DNA from: Paracoccus sigandri
GTDB lineage: Bacteria; Pseudomonadota; Alphaproteobacteria; Rhodobacterales; Rhodobacteraceae
Length of the DNA stretch: 64,000 nt
NCBI RefSeq assembly: GCF_003709565.1
Contig: NZ_QNRC01000004.1
Location: 62,001-126,000 of the forward strand
Reading direction: 5' to 3'
Shown: positions 62,209 to 64,000 of the stretch, one piece after another
Layout: each line of letters opens with the position of its first letter
How positions within the stretch are numbered: position 1 is the stretch's first letter
Translations under genes and position numbers: made by a program
The notes under the pieces: generated by a model
Database searches by the model: none
Seen by the model: the letters and a program-made list of their open reading frames with translations, nothing else
Told to the model about the DNA's origin: nothing

Positions 62209-64000
62209 TTGACCGTCTACAGCCAGTTCGGCGTGGAGCAGACCGCTGCAATGACGCACAGCCAGCTTGGTCTGCTGTTCGAGAGCCAGCTTTCGGGCAA
62301 GCCCGCGCTGAACGTGCTGCAGGTCCTGTGCCGATTCGAGGGAGAGGAGCCCGACGCCCCGGCCCTGGCCGCGGCCTGGCAGGACCTGGCCGCGCGCCAT
62401 GACGTGCTGCGGCTGCAGCTGAACCCGCTGGACCCCGAGGGGCCAAGCCAGTCGCTCATGTCCGGGGTCGTCGTCGATTTCGCCCGCCAGGACTGGAGCG
62501 ACCAGGAGGCCGAGGTCCAGGAGGCGGCGCAGGACCTGTGGCTGGAGCAGGACCGGCGCCAGGGCATCCGGCACGATTGCGCGCCCTCGTGGCGGGTGCG
62601 GCTGATCCGGCTGCAACCGATGCGCTGGGTGATGGTCTGGACCTTCCACCATGCGCTTCTGGACGGCGGCGGCTACCGGCTGCTGCTGCACGACCTGTTC
62701 GTGCTCTACCAGACGCGCCGCGCCGGGGGCGTGCCGGCGCCCGATGCGCCGGGCCGTCCGGGCTTCGTGGATCATTGCCGGGCGGTGGCGGCGCTGGATC
62801 ACGGCCCGGCGCAGGACTTCTTTCGCCGGCACCTGTCGGGCGTCGATGCGCCCAATGTGCTGGACCCCGTCTTCGCGCCGACGCCCGAGGACGCGGCGGC
62901 CGCCGATCCCCAGGTCCGCCGCTGCATTTCCGACCGGCTGCCCGAGGATCTGTCCGAGGCGATCCGCGACCGGGCGCGGCGGGCGCAGGCGACCACGGCG
63001 AATATCGTCTCGGCGGCCTGGGCGCTGGTGCTGGCGCGCTGTTCGGGCCGGGACGAGGCGCTGTTCGGGCTGACCCGCTCGGGGCGCCACCTGCTGCCGG
63101 GCGGGGCGGGGATCGCCGGCTGCCAGATCAACACGCTGCCCTGCCGGGTGCGGCTGGCGGGCCAGACGCTGGACGGGCTGCTGCGGCAATTGCGCGGCTT
63201 CACGCTGGACACCCGCGCGCATGAGCATGTGCCGATGTCGGCCCTGGCGGGGATCTGCGACATTCCCGGCGGGGTCGGGCTGTTCGACAGCATCGTGATG
63301 TTCGACCGCGGCTCCCTGCCGCGGCAGATGCGGGCGCTGGGGCCGGAATGGGCGCATCGCCGGTTCGAGGAATACAGCCAGATGGCGACCGGGCTGACCC
63401 TGTCGGCCTATGACGATCCCGAAATGCTGCTGCGGCTGGAATACGATCCCGCCAAGGTCTCGGACCGGGGCGCGGTGCGGCTGGCGGATTACCTGCGCGG
63501 CGCGCTGGTCGCGATGGCCGGGGCCGGCGACGTGCCGCTGTCGCGCATCGACATGCTGCCCGCCGCCGAATCGCGCCTGCTGCTGTCGCGCGGGGTGCCG
63601 CAACTCGCGACCGTCGCGGACCCCGAGGGCGTGGCGGCGCGCTTCGAGGCCGTCGCCCGCCGCCATCCCGACCGGCTGGCCGTGGTGCAGATCGGCGCGG
63701 CGGGCGGGCTGAGCTTCGGCGCGTTGGACGCCCGCGCCAACCACCTGGCGCAGCAGCTGCGCGCGCAGGGGGTCGGGCCGGGCGATATCGTCGGGCTGGC
63801 GCTGCCGCGCGGCCCTGATTTCGTCGCCGCCATGCTGGCCGTCCTGAAGGCGCAGGCGGCCTTCCTGCCGCTGGATCCGACCTATCCGCTGGCGGTGCTT
63901 CAGGACATGATCGGCCGCTCGGGCGCGGTGGCGCTGCTGTCCTGCGCGGATGCCGCCGCCAATCTGGGGCCGCAGGCGATCCCGGTGCTGCTGCTGGACG
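62209..64000 (+). CDS. Nonribosomal peptide synthetase, first module (runs off right edge)
   Basis: The visible 597 codons from TTG 62209 (GAGG 8 bases upstream; ATG 62251 is an alternative) begin with a condensation domain containing H147-H148-ALL-D152-G153, the active HHxxxDG. From about residue 480 an adenylation domain starts, with core LSFGALDARANHLAQQLRAQGVG and VLKAQAAFLPLDPTYP. The specificity pocket, carrier domain and end lie outside the window. A condensation domain at the very N-terminus implies acyl-start or upstream-module input. The flippase gene 36 bp upstream may belong to the same operon. Confidence 0.93.
   Translation, partial: MTVYSQFGVEQTAAMTHSQLGLLFESQLSGKPALNVLQVLCRFEGEEPDAPALAAAWQDLAARHDVLRLQLNPLDPEGPSQSLMSGVVVDFARQDWSDQEAEVQEAAQDLWLEQDRRQGIRHDCAPSWRVRLIRLQPMRWVMVWTFHHALLDGGGYRLLLHDLFVLYQTRRAGGVPAPDAPGRPGFVDHCRAVAALDHGPAQDFFRRHLSGVDAPNVLDPVFAPTPEDAAAADPQVRRCISDRLPEDLSEAIRDRARRAQATTANIVSAAWALVLARCSGRDEALFGLTRSGRHLLPGGAGIAGCQINTLPCRVRLAGQTLDGLLRQLRGFTLDTRAHEHVPMSALAGICDIPGGVGLFDSIVMFDRGSLPRQMRALGPEWAHRRFEEYSQMATGLTLSAYDDPEMLLRLEYDPAKVSDRGAVRLADYLRGALVAMAGAGDVPLSRIDMLPAAESRLLLSRGVPQLATVADPEGVAARFEAVARRHPDRLAVVQIGAAGGLSFGALDARANHLAQQLRAQGVGPGDIVGLALPRGPDFVAAMLAVLKAQAAFLPLDPTYPLAVLQDMIGRSGAVALLSCADAAANLGPQAIPVLLLD

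Noticed and set aside
60655..63744. A roughly 1000-codon open frame antisense to the flippase and NRPS genes
   Set aside because: Composition is His/Gln/Arg-rich shadow sequence with no domain; both sense frames are strong.

Overview
The window is high-GC, gene-dense DNA from an alphaproteobacterium of the Rhodobacteraceae/Paracoccaceae, most likely a Paracoccus. The main support is a membrane-anchored cytochrome c closely resembling Paracoccus denitrificans c552 (CycM), an SMC protein of the length and TTG-start layout typical of this family, a Mur-like cysteine-poor Fur protein, and gene neighbourhoods common in the group (hsp33-Nudix, dnaX-ybaB-recR beside the SRP RNA, yejABEF, ridA-gdpD-acetyltransferase). 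The genus call is inference from recognised proteins; no rRNA is present.

Layout. 1-7.3 kb: partial hsp33 (off the left edge), Nudix hydrolase, a response-regulator/PP2C phosphatase facing an Hpt protein, threonine dehydratase facing argG, mog, and an LrgAB-type pair. 7.4-13.4 kb: smc, a RidA-like protein, a glycerophosphodiesterase and a FemAB/GNAT-like protein. 13.4-15.4 kb: a redox-flavoured Rrf2 / thioredoxin-reductase-like / methyltransferase operon. 15.4-22.7 kb: an outer-membrane barrel protein, LemA with a DUF2207 protein, a small lipoprotein, a wrecked TetR gene with intact promoter-operator followed by VOC and SRPBCC genes, a DUF411 protein and an L,D-transpeptidase.

22.7-27.1 kb is an eroded accessory region next to tRNA-Cys. 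It holds an IS481-type transposase relic, an ornithine-cyclodeaminase fragment, a TRAP DctM fragment, an IS5-type element with broken transposase, and a possible integrase tail. Several short palindromic elements sit inside the transposase relics.

27.1-43.9 kb returns to core genes: recR, ybaB, dnaX, SRP RNA, a periplasmic-type nucleotidase/phosphodiesterase, pheA, cycM, the yejABEF oligopeptide transporter coupled to a glycosyltransferase, cysS (with a striking about 360-bp low-GC in-frame patch) and a squalene/phytoene-synthase-like gene. 44-59.9 kb: a polyamine-type ABC transporter lacking a nearby binding protein, a P450 overlapping a membrane alpha/beta-hydrolase, an M48 protease, a CoxE-type VWA protein coupled to a 54-aa membrane protein, putA, a lipoprotein amidohydrolase, a GH1 glucosidase, a Mur-like Fur protein and a YigZ-like protein.

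59.9-64 kb: about 310 bp packed with the hexamer GCTGGC on one strand, an orphan leader-peptide/terminator unit, a polysaccharide-type flippase, and the start of a nonribosomal peptide synthetase (condensation plus the beginning of an adenylation domain) that runs off the right edge.

The most distinctive signals are non-coding: a 51-bp palindromic intergenic element at convergent gene ends with half-copies elsewhere, a related motif that supplies a start codon, a roughly 40-bp element inserted three times in dead transposase genes, the GCTGGC array, and the orphan attenuator-like unit.
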